From: Limnospira fusiformis SAG 85.79
GTDB taxonomy: Bacteria; Cyanobacteriota; Cyanobacteriia; Cyanobacteriales; Microcoleaceae
Assembly: GCF_012516315.1 (NCBI RefSeq)
Contig: NZ_CP051185.1
Coordinates: 2,283,403-2,347,402 of the forward strand
Length of the DNA stretch: 64,000 bases
Direction: 5' to 3'
Of this stretch, positions 35,744 through 45,185 are shown one piece after another; position 1 is the stretch's first letter; every line of letters starts with the position of its first letter. The notes under the pieces are model-generated. The model was given only the letters and a program-made list of their open reading frames with translations, did not search any database and was not told the origin of the DNA. A program made the translations under genes and the position numbers.

Positions 35744-37947
35744 GTTTCCTGACGATCGCCATTAGCAACCATACCCAAAACGGGAACTCCAGCCATTTCC
35801 AACTCTCGCAGAGCCAGATTAAAAGCTGATCGGTCAGTTTTTCCCAACCCGACCACCATCATCAACCCATTAGTGTGGGAGGCGAGTAAATTAGCATCAG
35901 CCAAACCCAACAGGGGAGCAGTATCATAGACAATTAAATCAAACTGTTGGCGCAGTTGAGCCATAACCTCCTGCATTCGCGCAGAAGCCAGCATTCGAGT
36001 CGGGTCAACAGGTAGAGGACCGGAAGTTAAAATAAACAGATTTTCATCCGATGGCGATCGCCTAATCAAAGTCTCGATCTCCAGATTACCAGCGATCGCA
36101 TCACTGAGACCCTGTAAATTAGACACCCCCAACATCGAATGAATACGGGGGTTACGCAAATCAGCATCTACCAATAACACCCGCTGACCCATCGCCGCCG
36201 CCCCAATCGCTAAATTTAGGGCTACAGTAGACTTACCATCTGCAGGTCGTGCGGAACTAATCACACAGGAGTTGATGGGTGATTCCGTAGCCAAGTGGCG
36301 TAAATTAGCCGTAAGCGATCGAAAAGCCTCGTGAAATATCCCACAGGGGACCATCGACAAATTTGGTAGAACATCGGTCTCCCCAGTCAACCGAGAATTA
36401 GCCGGAAGCATCAAAGCATCATCGCTGGCTGGAATTACCCCTAACAGCGGAATGGGGGTATTCTCCGCTATTTCTTCGCTGTTGTGGAACACATTATTAA
36501 GGCGATCGACCAATTGAGCTATAATCATTCCCAAGCCTAAACCCGCCAATCCTCCCAAAGCTAGATTTAGGGGAATATTCGGCGAAACCGTCTCCAGTTG
36601 TCCGGATCTTTGGCGAGGAATCATGGGGGGGGCGATTAATTGCCAGGATCTAACAGGCGGTTCTATAGTTAATTCTAAGTCCGCCTGGCGATCCGATAAG
36701 TCATTTAGTCGGGTGGTAGCGGTTTCTAACTGCTGATTTAAGTCTCTGTAGCGGCGGATGACTTCCGGTAAACTTTGAGAGTATTCTTGTAAACTGGTCG
36801 CTGCTGTTTGTAAAACGCGATCGCGTACCTGTAGCATTTCTATCTGATGTGCTGCTACCATCATCTGCTGAATTAATCCCATTCGCAGGGAGTCTTGGTG
36901 ACTTAAAATACTGGGGTCTACAGTAGTTAAGTCTTGACCCAAAACCCGCACCGCCTCTTCTTGGAGTAATGGTAATAAATGATTGCGTTGGTCTAATAAA
37001 GATTGAATTTGCGGGGATGCTTCCTTAAACCTAGTCGACTCTACAGCTACCTCGGTTTCCACCGCTAAGAGTTTTTGTAGGAGGGTTTGATAGCGAGGAG
37101 AATTTGTTAAAGCCGAAGCCATCATCGCCTGTTGGGGGTCGAGTCCTAGTTGTTGTTGTAGAGTTAAATACCGAGACTTTTCCTCTTGGAGTTGGGTTTG
37201 GGTTTGTAGTCTTTCGGTTTCTATCATCCCTAAGCGATCGCTTATTTGGCGGCTGGTAACTTCCGGCGTAATCATCAGATGCTCCTGCTGGAGATTCACA
37301 ATTTCTCGTTTGAGGTTATTCACCTGGGTAACTAGGGGATTAATTTTTTGATTAATCATCTCCAGCTTTTGGCTGGTTTCCGACGGACGTTGTAACCCTT
37401 GATGATATTCCAGATATCCCGAAGCGATCGCCTCCAGAATAAACTGGATCTTTTGCGGTTCACTATCTTGATAACTCACCTCCAAAATCTTAGTCCCTTC
37501 CAGCATTCGCAATTCCAACCGACCCGGAGATTTATCATTAAACAGAAACCGATAATCAACCTGGGGATAGCGACTTTGAATATTCTCCAAAATATCAGCC
37601 ATAACCTGGGGACTCTGTAGCATTGTCAACTGAGATGCTTCGTCTAACCCCCCCAGTTCATCTGAGGAACTTATTAACAGTTGAAACGTCCCTCTATACT
37701 CAGGTAATTGTTCAACCGTCCACCAATAAACCCCCGTCACTGTTGTCGCAGCCACCCCCACAACCACCAACCAGCGACGACAAAACAGATCCGCAATTTT
37801 CGCCAACATTCCCCTCGGTTTAGCCCCAACAATCTCAACATTTCTCGCTTCCAAATCTCCGCGATACCAGGGAGAAAATCCCATACCCTCCGCCGATGAA
37901 CTCCGGGTATAAATCATCGATAACTGGGAACGTCTAGCCTTTTTCAT
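35719..37947 (-). CDS. Wzc-like polysaccharide co-polymerase / tyrosine autokinase
   Basis: This inner-membrane protein controls exopolysaccharide chain length and export. The N-terminal Wzz-type region has one membrane segment (~60-78) followed by long periplasmic coiled coils (~190-430). A second membrane segment lies at ~455-480. The cytoplasmic BY-kinase has ARPADGKSTVALN (Walker A), VLLVDADLRNPR (Walker A') and LIVYDTAPLLGLADA (Walker B). The C-terminus ends in a short tyrosine cluster (NYYYSQR), the autophosphorylation site type. It lies 55 bp downstream of the Wza-like exporter gene and forms an operon with it. Its 3' end is part of the 517-bp duplication. Confidence 0.93.
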   Translation of the reverse strand: MKKARRSQLSMIYTRSSSAEGMGFSPWYRGDLEARNVEIVGAKPRGMLAKIADLFCRRWLVVVGVAATTVTGVYWWTVEQLPEYRGTFQLLISSSDELGGLDEASQLTMLQSPQVMADILENIQSRYPQVDYRFLFNDKSPGRLELRMLEGTKILEVSYQDSEPQKIQFILEAIASGYLEYHQGLQRPSETSQKLEMINQKINPLVTQVNNLKREIVNLQQEHLMITPEVTSRQISDRLGMIETERLQTQTQLQEEKSRYLTLQQQLGLDPQQAMMASALTNSPRYQTLLQKLLAVETEVAVESTRFKEASPQIQSLLDQRNHLLPLLQEEAVRVLGQDLTTVDPSILSHQDSLRMGLIQQMMVAAHQIEMLQVRDRVLQTAATSLQEYSQSLPEVIRRYRDLNQQLETATTRLNDLSDRQADLELTIEPPVRSWQLIAPPMIPRQRSGQLETVSPNIPLNLALGGLAGLGLGMIIAQLVDRLNNVFHNSEEIAENTPIPLLGVIPASDDALMLPANSRLTGETDVLPNLSMVPCGIFHEAFRSLTANLRHLATESPINSCVISSARPADGKSTVALNLAIGAAAMGQRVLLVDADLRNPRIHSMLGVSNLQGLSDAIAGNLEIETLIRRSPSDENLFILTSGPLPVDPTRMLASARMQEVMAQLRQQFDLIVYDTAPLLGLADANLLASHTNGLMMVVGLGKTDRSAFNLALRELEMAGVPVLGMVANGDRQETNYYYSQR

Positions 37948-38002
37948 CTTACCTTACTCCCCGATTTTTGCGTGTGCTAAATAACCAGAAAATGAATTTT
38001 GC

Positions 38003-39565
38003 TTAAAAGATACTTATAAACCTCATCAACCCCAAAACATTACTAATCGGATTTAAGGTATTAAAAACCGTACCCATTCCCTCCCGAAAAGCCGCACCCC
38101 CTGAACGGTTCACCATAACTACATCGTTATTTCTCAGGACCGGATTATTAGCCTCATTCACATCATCCGATAGATTAACCGAGATCACCCTTCGGGAAAC
38201 AGTCCCATCCGGGGATATACGGATGAGTTCTACCCTATTGGAGTCAGCCTGACCCCGTTTCAGACCTCCCGCCGCCAGAATCACCTGGTTTAGGGAACTG
38301 TTGGGGGGTAGACTAATCGCCCCAGGTTGTAGAACCTCCCCCACCACACTAACACGCATTATACCCGGAGAAAAACTAGCTGTTGCCACATTACCAGAAA
38401 CTGTAGCATCTACAGTCCCCCCTTTAGGCACAATAATTGTATCCCCCCCTTGTAAAGCAATATCCTCCTGGAGATCTCCCTCTTGTAGAAGTTTCCATAG
38501 GTCAACCATAACAGTTTGTTCCGTCCCTGTACGACTAATGCGCCGCACCTGAATTTCTCGAATATTTGCTTCCGGTGTAATTCCCCCCGCCGCTTTAATA
38601 GCCCTGGTGACTGTATACACCCCAACCGGATCAACTCCAACTATACCTCGCCACTCCGATACATTTTCCCCCTCAGTCCCAGCCATGGTGTCAATGCTAA
38701 GGATATGGGTTCCTGGTCGGTTCACCTCCCCCACCACCGCCACATTAATCGGTCCGTCAGCATTACTAGCAAAATTAGCACTAGACAACTGACGCGCTTC
38801 GTGGCGATTAATATTTGTAACAGTCGGAATATATATCCTATCTCCATCTCTCAGGGCTAGATCTTGACTCAGGTCACCATTTTGGAGAAGTTCCCACAAA
38901 TCAAGATTAACAATAGTTTCCTCACCTCCCCCCCCAGGACGACGGATTTTTACCTGGCGAATATCGGCGCTAGTAGTTATTCCCCCCGCCATTCGCAAAA
39001 CACCTGTCACAGTAGCAGCATTAGAAACACCTCCCATATTTTGACTCTGGGAATTACCCGATACCATATAAGAACCGGGTCTCTTAACTTCCCCAGCGAT
39101 CGCTACTTGAACAGGTCTCCTCTCTAATAATTTTACCGTAATCAGTGGTCGTTGTAAATATTCCCCATATCGTTCTTTCAGCAGTTCCGAAACTTGATCA
39201 ATTGTCATTCCCTGAACCGTCACTCTCCCAATTAACGGGAGGTTTAAACTTCCATCTACTGACACCTGATGACGACCTCTTTCGCCACTATATTCGGGAA
39301 CATTGAAAATATCAATTTCTATGGTATCACCCGCCCCTAAAATATATTCCCCCACCACCAGAGGAGACAAATTGTTAGCCCCATTATTACCATGATTAAT
39401 TGTCGGCATTGGTGGCGGTGGTAAAAACTCCCCCCCAGCCGGGAGAGACATCAACAGCCATGTTAACCCCACACAGTTGACTGTTAATCCGAAAAAACAT
39501 ATTTTTTGGGTTGTATAAATCAGCCCGTTTTTGAGAATTTGATTATGTTTGATGATATTATCCAT
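38003..39565 (-). CDS. Wza-like polysaccharide export protein (SLBB domains)
   Basis: This is an outer-membrane or periplasmic exporter of capsular or exopolysaccharide. A hydrophobic N-terminal segment (~22-42) serves for secretion. The Poly_export domain follows at ~65-150 (LGAGDTIEIDIFNVPEYSGE), then three SLBB modules recognisable by VAIAGEVKRPGSY, VAVVGEVNRPGTH and VSVVGEVLQPGAI. The two first modules are separated by spacers containing LWELLQNGDLSQD and LWKLLQEGDLQED, an internal duplication. It is upstream of the Wzc-like kinase and probably co-transcribed; no glycosyltransferases are adjacent. Confidence 0.92.
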   Translation of the reverse strand: MDNIIKHNQILKNGLIYTTQKICFFGLTVNCVGLTWLLMSLPAGGEFLPPPPMPTINHGNNGANNLSPLVVGEYILGAGDTIEIDIFNVPEYSGERGRHQVSVDGSLNLPLIGRVTVQGMTIDQVSELLKERYGEYLQRPLITVKLLERRPVQVAIAGEVKRPGSYMVSGNSQSQNMGGVSNAATVTGVLRMAGGITTSADIRQVKIRRPGGGGEETIVNLDLWELLQNGDLSQDLALRDGDRIYIPTVTNINRHEARQLSSANFASNADGPINVAVVGEVNRPGTHILSIDTMAGTEGENVSEWRGIVGVDPVGVYTVTRAIKAAGGITPEANIREIQVRRISRTGTEQTVMVDLWKLLQEGDLQEDIALQGGDTIIVPKGGTVDATVSGNVATASFSPGIMRVSVVGEVLQPGAISLPPNSSLNQVILAAGGLKRGQADSNRVELIRISPDGTVSRRVISVNLSDDVNEANNPVLRNNDVVMVNRSGGAAFREGMGTVFNTLNPISNVLGLMRFISIF

Positions 39566-39646
39566 TTCAATAAAATTATCCGCCTATTTTCAGAATCGCC
39601 GAATTGTGTTATAACTATATTCTGTGATTGACAATTGCCGAGATTG

Positions 39647-41455
39647 ATGGAACAATTGCAAACAGATGTTTTAGTGGTTGGTGGAGGTGCTGGGGGAACT
39701 GCCGCCGCCCTCCAGAGCGCCCGTGGTGGGGCTAATACTATTTTAGTGAGTGAATTTTCCTGGTTAGGAGGAATGTTAACCTCCGCCGGAGTAGCTGCAC
39801 CAGACGGGAACGAATTAGTAGCCTTTCAGACGGGTCTATGGGGTGCTTTTTTAAGAGAACTTAGACAAAAACAACCCACGGGTTTAGACTGGGGATGGGT
39901 TAGTTTTTTTAATTATGACCCCCGCATAGGCGCGCAAATTTGGTCAGACTGGGTAAAATCTCAAAAAAATCTACATTGGATTTCTGGATATGCACCCCTA
40001 GAAGTATTGCGGAAAGGCGATCGCATTACTGGGGTGAGATTCCCAGATTTTACCATTAATGCCCAGGTTACCATTGATGCCACAGAATTAGGAGATATTT
40101 TAGCTCAAGGTGAAATTCCCTATCGCTGGGGTTGGGAATGGCAACAGCAATGGCAAGAACCTAGCGCCCCAATTCAATCTAGCCAATTTACCGATAATTG
40201 TCCAGTACAAGACCCCACCTGGGTAGTATTATTACAGGATTTTGGCGAAACACAAGCCCCAGCCATTAAACCTACCCCAGAAGCCGATTTTAGCAAATTT
40301 CAGGGCGCTTGGGATGGCTACGACCCCCAACAATTCCTCAACTATGGTCGCCTACCTGGGGGGTTAATGATGATAAACTGGCCCCATAAAGGCAATGATT
40401 ACGGGGTAGGATTGGATCGTTTGATTGCTTCAGCGCCACAAAAACAGGCATTCTGGCGGGAAAGTCTACAGCATAGTCTGAACTTCGCCGCCTTCATTCA
40501 ACAGCACCTAGGAAGGCGCTACGGCTTGGCTGAGAGCATATTTCCCCATACCATGTCAGCTTGGAAAACTGACCTAGGCTTAACTCCTCAGCAACTTGGC
40601 GCTTTTGCTATTCATCCCTACTACCGAGAAAGTCGCCGTCTGTGTGGAGTCCAAACGATTACAGAAAATCATATTTTACCTGTCTCAGGAAGTCGCGTCG
40701 CCGCCTTACCTATAGACCACAATGGACAATGTGAGGCGATCGCCATTGGTAACTATCCCAATGATCACCACTACAGCGCCGGGTTACTACCAGTTAAACT
40801 TAAACTCTTACGCTGGGGAGGTCGCTGGACGGGAACCCCCTTTACTATCCCCTATCGTACCCTAATTCCAGAAACTACAGAGGGCTTAATTGTGGCTGAG
40901 AAAAATATTTCCGTTTCCCATATCGCTAATGGCGCTACCCGTCTACAACCTGTGGTTTTGGGTATCGGACAGGCGGCGGGAATGGCTGCGGCTTTATCTG
41001 TCCAACAGCGCATATCTCCCCGAATGCTATCAGTGCGATCGCTTCAACAAGCACTATTAACCGACCCCATAGCCCCCGCCGCCATTATTCCCCTGTTTAA
41101 CCTTACAGGCGATCGCGCCGATTGGCTAAAATGGCAACAATACTATTTAGACCACCCACAAGCCTATCCCATAACTGGTGAAGTTCCCCCACCCGACCCC
41201 CACCCGACACAATTAATATCACCCTCATTATCAGAATTTAGCGGACAATTTCACCGCCACCCAGACCACGAATATTCCCTCACCCTCTCTCAACCTCACT
41301 CACTCCTCGGTCAGGTATTGAGTCTCGTTACCCTCCACCCACACATTAATCAACAATTACAAACCATACCTACCGCTACCCCCATCACCGTTTGGGGACG
41401 ACACAACTCCGCCGGTCGCTGGCTACTTGTCGAAGTCATCAAAGAGTTATGTTAA
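39647..41455 (+). CDS. FAD-dependent oxidoreductase
   Basis: The 602-residue protein begins with a Rossmann FAD-binding motif (VLVVGGGAGGTAAALQ) and belongs to the FAD_oxidored group. Further flavoprotein features are TIDATELGDILAQGE and GLIVAEKNISVSHIANGATRLQP followed by GQAAGMAAAL near the C-terminal third. A C-terminal ~100-residue extension is unassigned. I chose the ATG at 39647 over an in-frame TTG at 39635, because the FAD motif then starts at the usual distance. The substrate is not evident, and there is no operon partner. Confidence 0.82.
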   Translation: MEQLQTDVLVVGGGAGGTAAALQSARGGANTILVSEFSWLGGMLTSAGVAAPDGNELVAFQTGLWGAFLRELRQKQPTGLDWGWVSFFNYDPRIGAQIWSDWVKSQKNLHWISGYAPLEVLRKGDRITGVRFPDFTINAQVTIDATELGDILAQGEIPYRWGWEWQQQWQEPSAPIQSSQFTDNCPVQDPTWVVLLQDFGETQAPAIKPTPEADFSKFQGAWDGYDPQQFLNYGRLPGGLMMINWPHKGNDYGVGLDRLIASAPQKQAFWRESLQHSLNFAAFIQQHLGRRYGLAESIFPHTMSAWKTDLGLTPQQLGAFAIHPYYRESRRLCGVQTITENHILPVSGSRVAALPIDHNGQCEAIAIGNYPNDHHYSAGLLPVKLKLLRWGGRWTGTPFTIPYRTLIPETTEGLIVAEKNISVSHIANGATRLQPVVLGIGQAAGMAAALSVQQRISPRMLSVRSLQQALLTDPIAPAAIIPLFNLTGDRADWLKWQQYYLDHPQAYPITGEVPPPDPHPTQLISPSLSEFSGQFHRHPDHEYSLTLSQPHSLLGQVLSLVTLHPHINQQLQTIPTATPITVWGRHNSAGRWLLVEVIKELC

Positions 41456-41630
41456 GTTTTGTAACCAAAAAAATCGCCTTTTATGACTGGGGGGGTTGAC
41501 AAAAGCGATCGCCCTGTGGTAGTCTATGTAATAATGGGAATATTAACAATTTTATTTTTTGCCTACATATTACCAAACTAATCTGTACTATCTTAATAAT
41601 ACCACTACCGTCCGAAAACTGTCAACCCCC
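41446..41630. repeat. Intergenic repeat family, member 1
   Basis: The sequence from the oxidoreductase stop to 41630 resembles 47767-47963: both open with GTTATGTTAAG.. and TTGTAAC, contain a G-run, then TAATGGGAATA..TAACAATTTTATT, and close with TGTCAACCC. Here GGGGGTTGACA (from ~41492) and TGTCAACCCCC (41619-41630) form an inverted pair. No ORF is present. It could be a MITE-like element or a conserved sRNA/promoter cassette. Confidence 0.55.
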
Positions 41631-41765
41631 AGCGGTAGATGCCAGCGCCACAAGTCAAGTATTGTAGGGCTGAAGGAAAAAATTATCAGATTATCCTTGA
41701 GATTATCCTGATGTAGGCCTATTGGGTTGGTATCAGGAAATGGACGCTTTAATACGGACATTTCT

Positions 41766-42029
41766 ATGAAACTCAACCCTACATTTGGCTTTTCTATGTT
41801 GCTGTTGTTAGGCATGAGCAGTGCCGCCCAAGCTATGGAAATAAGACCAAGCAGACAGCAATTAGAATCCATGACTAACCAATATATGCTCTCAGCGCAA
41901 ACGGAGCATCATGGCTCCCGCAGTCCCTGGCAAGGAACACCCCGACGGGGATTTGCTGAGACATTCGAGCAAACATCTCCATCAGAATCCCTGTTTCCCC
42001 ATCGTGGCAGTGGCAGAGCTAATCAATGA
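41766..42029 (+). CDS. patX: PatX: secreted precursor with C-terminal RGSGR pentapeptide
   Basis: The 87-residue protein starts MKLNPTFGF and has a hydrophobic signal peptide ending near AAQA (residues ~1-22), so it is exported. Near the C-terminus it reads PHRGSGRANQ, with RGSGR at residues 80-84. RGSGR is the HetR-binding morphogen of PatS and HetN. PatX, a secreted protein with HRGSGR or HRGTGR encoded upstream of hetR, is known from filamentous cyanobacteria including non-heterocystous ones. The next gene on the strand is hetR. I chose ATG 41766 because the signal peptide starts there; the frame extends upstream to 41727. Confidence 0.92.
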   Translation: MKLNPTFGFSMLLLLGMSSAAQAMEIRPSRQQLESMTNQYMLSAQTEHHGSRSPWQGTPRRGFAETFEQTSPSESLFPHRGSGRANQ

Positions 42030-42145
42030 CTGATGATTCCGGTACAAAAATCCCCTTCTAGTGTCATGTTTTAGCCCCAATAAATTTTAGAACATAAATC
42101 CGAGCATTTGTCAACAAATACAACCAATCTATAAAGACCACAACT

Positions 42146-42186
42146 GCCGAACATTTCCATTAGTTTATGGATGTTGGGCGGTTTTG
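42146..42186 (+). terminator. Probable terminator of patX, followed by a TATAAT box
   Basis: GCCGAACATTTCCAT pairs imperfectly with ATGGATGTTGGGCGG around a short loop, followed by TTTTGTGTG. It lies ~117 bp after the patX stop. A TATAAT sequence at 42191-42196 directly behind it may be the −10 box of a hetR promoter. Confidence 0.5.
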
Positions 42187-43391
<1,205 letters not shown>

Positions 43392-43488
43392 CCCCCCTTT
43401 GGTAATCTCTCTGGAAAATAGCCGTTTTTTATGGCTCGCCACAGGGTAGGATGTAACGATGTGAAAGCTATGGCAGAATCGACCATCC

Positions 43489-44787
43489 ATGACCCAGGAC
43501 CAGATAGCCGAACAGCTTCTGGAGTTGGCGGCAAAAGCCGGAGCCGAAGTGGCGGAGGTATTCCGAGCTAGGTCCCAAGCTCGCCCCCTCTTTTTTGAAG
43601 CTAACCGACTCAAACAAATCGAACGCATTGAATCAGAGGGAATTGTTCTGCGATTGTGGCGCGATGGCCGCCCCGGATTGGCTGTCGCCCACGGTGCAGT
43701 ACCCCCTCAAAAATTAGTGGAGCGAGCGATCGCCCTATCAGCCCTTAATGACCCCGAGACTATTACCATAGCTGATGGTAGTTCCCTAAATCACTATCCG
43801 GCGATCGGAAATTCTATGGAAGTAGAACAGCTTATGGCTTGGGGAAAAGAGACTATTAGCTGCATTCGAGACATTTACCCAGATATTATCTGTTCGGGAG
43901 AATGGGATTGTGAAGTAGAATCAACCCGCCTGATTAATTCCAGAGGTCTTGATTGTAGCCACACCGATACAACCCTCAGCGCATATTTGGAAACCGAATG
44001 GGTCCGGGAAAATGATTTTCTCTACATTTCCGACGGTCAGACTCAACGGGGTAGCCTTGAACCACAGTTATTGAGCCAACGCATTCTTCAACGGCTGGAA
44101 TGGGCTAGGGAAAACGCATCCCCCTTGGTTGGGCGTGTCCCCATTTTATTTACCGCTAAAGCGGCAGATATGTTATGGGGTACAGTTTCCGCCGCCCTCA
44201 ATGGTAAACAAGTCCTAGAAGGGTCTTCTCCGTGGAGCGATCGCCTCGGAACTCAAGTTGTGTCTACCTCCCTTACCCTCTCTCAGAAACCCGCCCTAGG
44301 GCCGTTTAGCTGCCCCTTTGATGATGAGGGAATCCCCACTCGCCCCATTGTCTTTATTCAAGATGGCATACTCAAGCTATTTTATACTGATTTAACCACT
44401 GGGCGCACCCTCGGTAGTGGCACCACAGGGAACGGGTTTCGAGCTGATTTAAATAGTTATCCCATCCCCGGATTATTCAATTTGTTAATTGAACCGGGAC
44501 GCGACTCTATGCAAGACTTAATTAAACAGCTAGACCACGGTCTAATTATTGATCAGATGTTAGGATCTGGTGCCGGAATTACTGGGGAATTTTCCGTTAA
44601 TGTCGATCTGGGATATCGCATTGAAAATGGTCAGGTTGTCGGTCGGGTTAAAAATACCATGGTTTCCGGAAATGTCTACACCGCCTTAAAACAAGTGGTT
44701 AGTGTGGGAGGAGATGGTAACTGGAATGGTTCCATTTATACTCCATCTCTGATTGTCGAAGGGTTATCTGTTACCGCCAGAAGTTAA
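43489..44787 (+). CDS. pmbA: TldD/PmbA-family protein (TldE type)
   Basis: The 432-residue protein belongs to the TldD/TldE protease family. It lacks the HExxxH zinc motif of TldD and shows the TldE features ARSQARPLFFEANRLKQIER, KNTMVSGNVYTALKQVVSVG and GNWNGSIYTPSLIVEGLSVT. TldE normally pairs with TldD to cut unfolded peptides or modified-peptide precursors; tldD is not in the window. The start ATG 43489 is 97 bp after hetR. It is followed by a convergent cytochrome gene. Confidence 0.88.
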   Translation: MTQDQIAEQLLELAAKAGAEVAEVFRARSQARPLFFEANRLKQIERIESEGIVLRLWRDGRPGLAVAHGAVPPQKLVERAIALSALNDPETITIADGSSLNHYPAIGNSMEVEQLMAWGKETISCIRDIYPDIICSGEWDCEVESTRLINSRGLDCSHTDTTLSAYLETEWVRENDFLYISDGQTQRGSLEPQLLSQRILQRLEWARENASPLVGRVPILFTAKAADMLWGTVSAALNGKQVLEGSSPWSDRLGTQVVSTSLTLSQKPALGPFSCPFDDEGIPTRPIVFIQDGILKLFYTDLTTGRTLGSGTTGNGFRADLNSYPIPGLFNLLIEPGRDSMQDLIKQLDHGLIIDQMLGSGAGITGEFSVNVDLGYRIENGQVVGRVKNTMVSGNVYTALKQVVSVGGDGNWNGSIYTPSLIVEGLSVTARS

Positions 44788-44801
44788 TCATCAACATTTG
44801 A

Positions 44802-45143
44802 TTAACGCCAATTTTTCTCGGCTTGGTCTAAGACATAGGCGGCGACCTGTTGAATTTCCGAGACACTCAGACGGTCAGAATAAGCCGACATATTGCTTTT
44901 ACCATTAGCCACAATTTCTGCGATCGCCTCTATTGAGTCGTAGCCATTCCGTTGGAGAGCCCGCTGTTTCAGATTTTTACCCCGCCTAATAATGTTACCA
45001 CCACCAGCATGACAGCCCACACAGTGGACGCTAAAAATTTCCCCCCCCTTCTCAATATTCAGATTATCTGCGATCGCCTTTGGTGTCCAACAACCCCACA
45101 ATAAACTAACACTCAGCAGTAAAATAGTTAACAGATTTCTCAT
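44802..45143 (-). CDS. Cytochrome c6-like protein
   Basis: This is a small soluble c-type cytochrome, exported by an N-terminal signal peptide (MRNLLTILLLSVSLLW to about residue 25). The heme-attachment motif CVGCH is followed by GGGN, and the axial Met ligand is in GKSNMSAY. The rest (SVSEIQQVAAYVLDQAEKNW) matches cytochrome c6. The RRGKNLKQRALQRNG segment differs from the abundant PetJ, so this may be a c6-like paralogue with another redox potential. The start is uncertain among three closely spaced codons (45143, 45149, 45152). Confidence 0.85.
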   Translation of the reverse strand: MRNLLTILLLSVSLLWGCWTPKAIADNLNIEKGGEIFSVHCVGCHAGGGNIIRRGKNLKQRALQRNGYDSIEAIAEIVANGKSNMSAYSDRLSVSEIQQVAAYVLDQAEKNWR

Positions 45144-45185
45144 GATCATCAATTTTTGTTAATCGCTTTCTCGTATTCCTGAGAC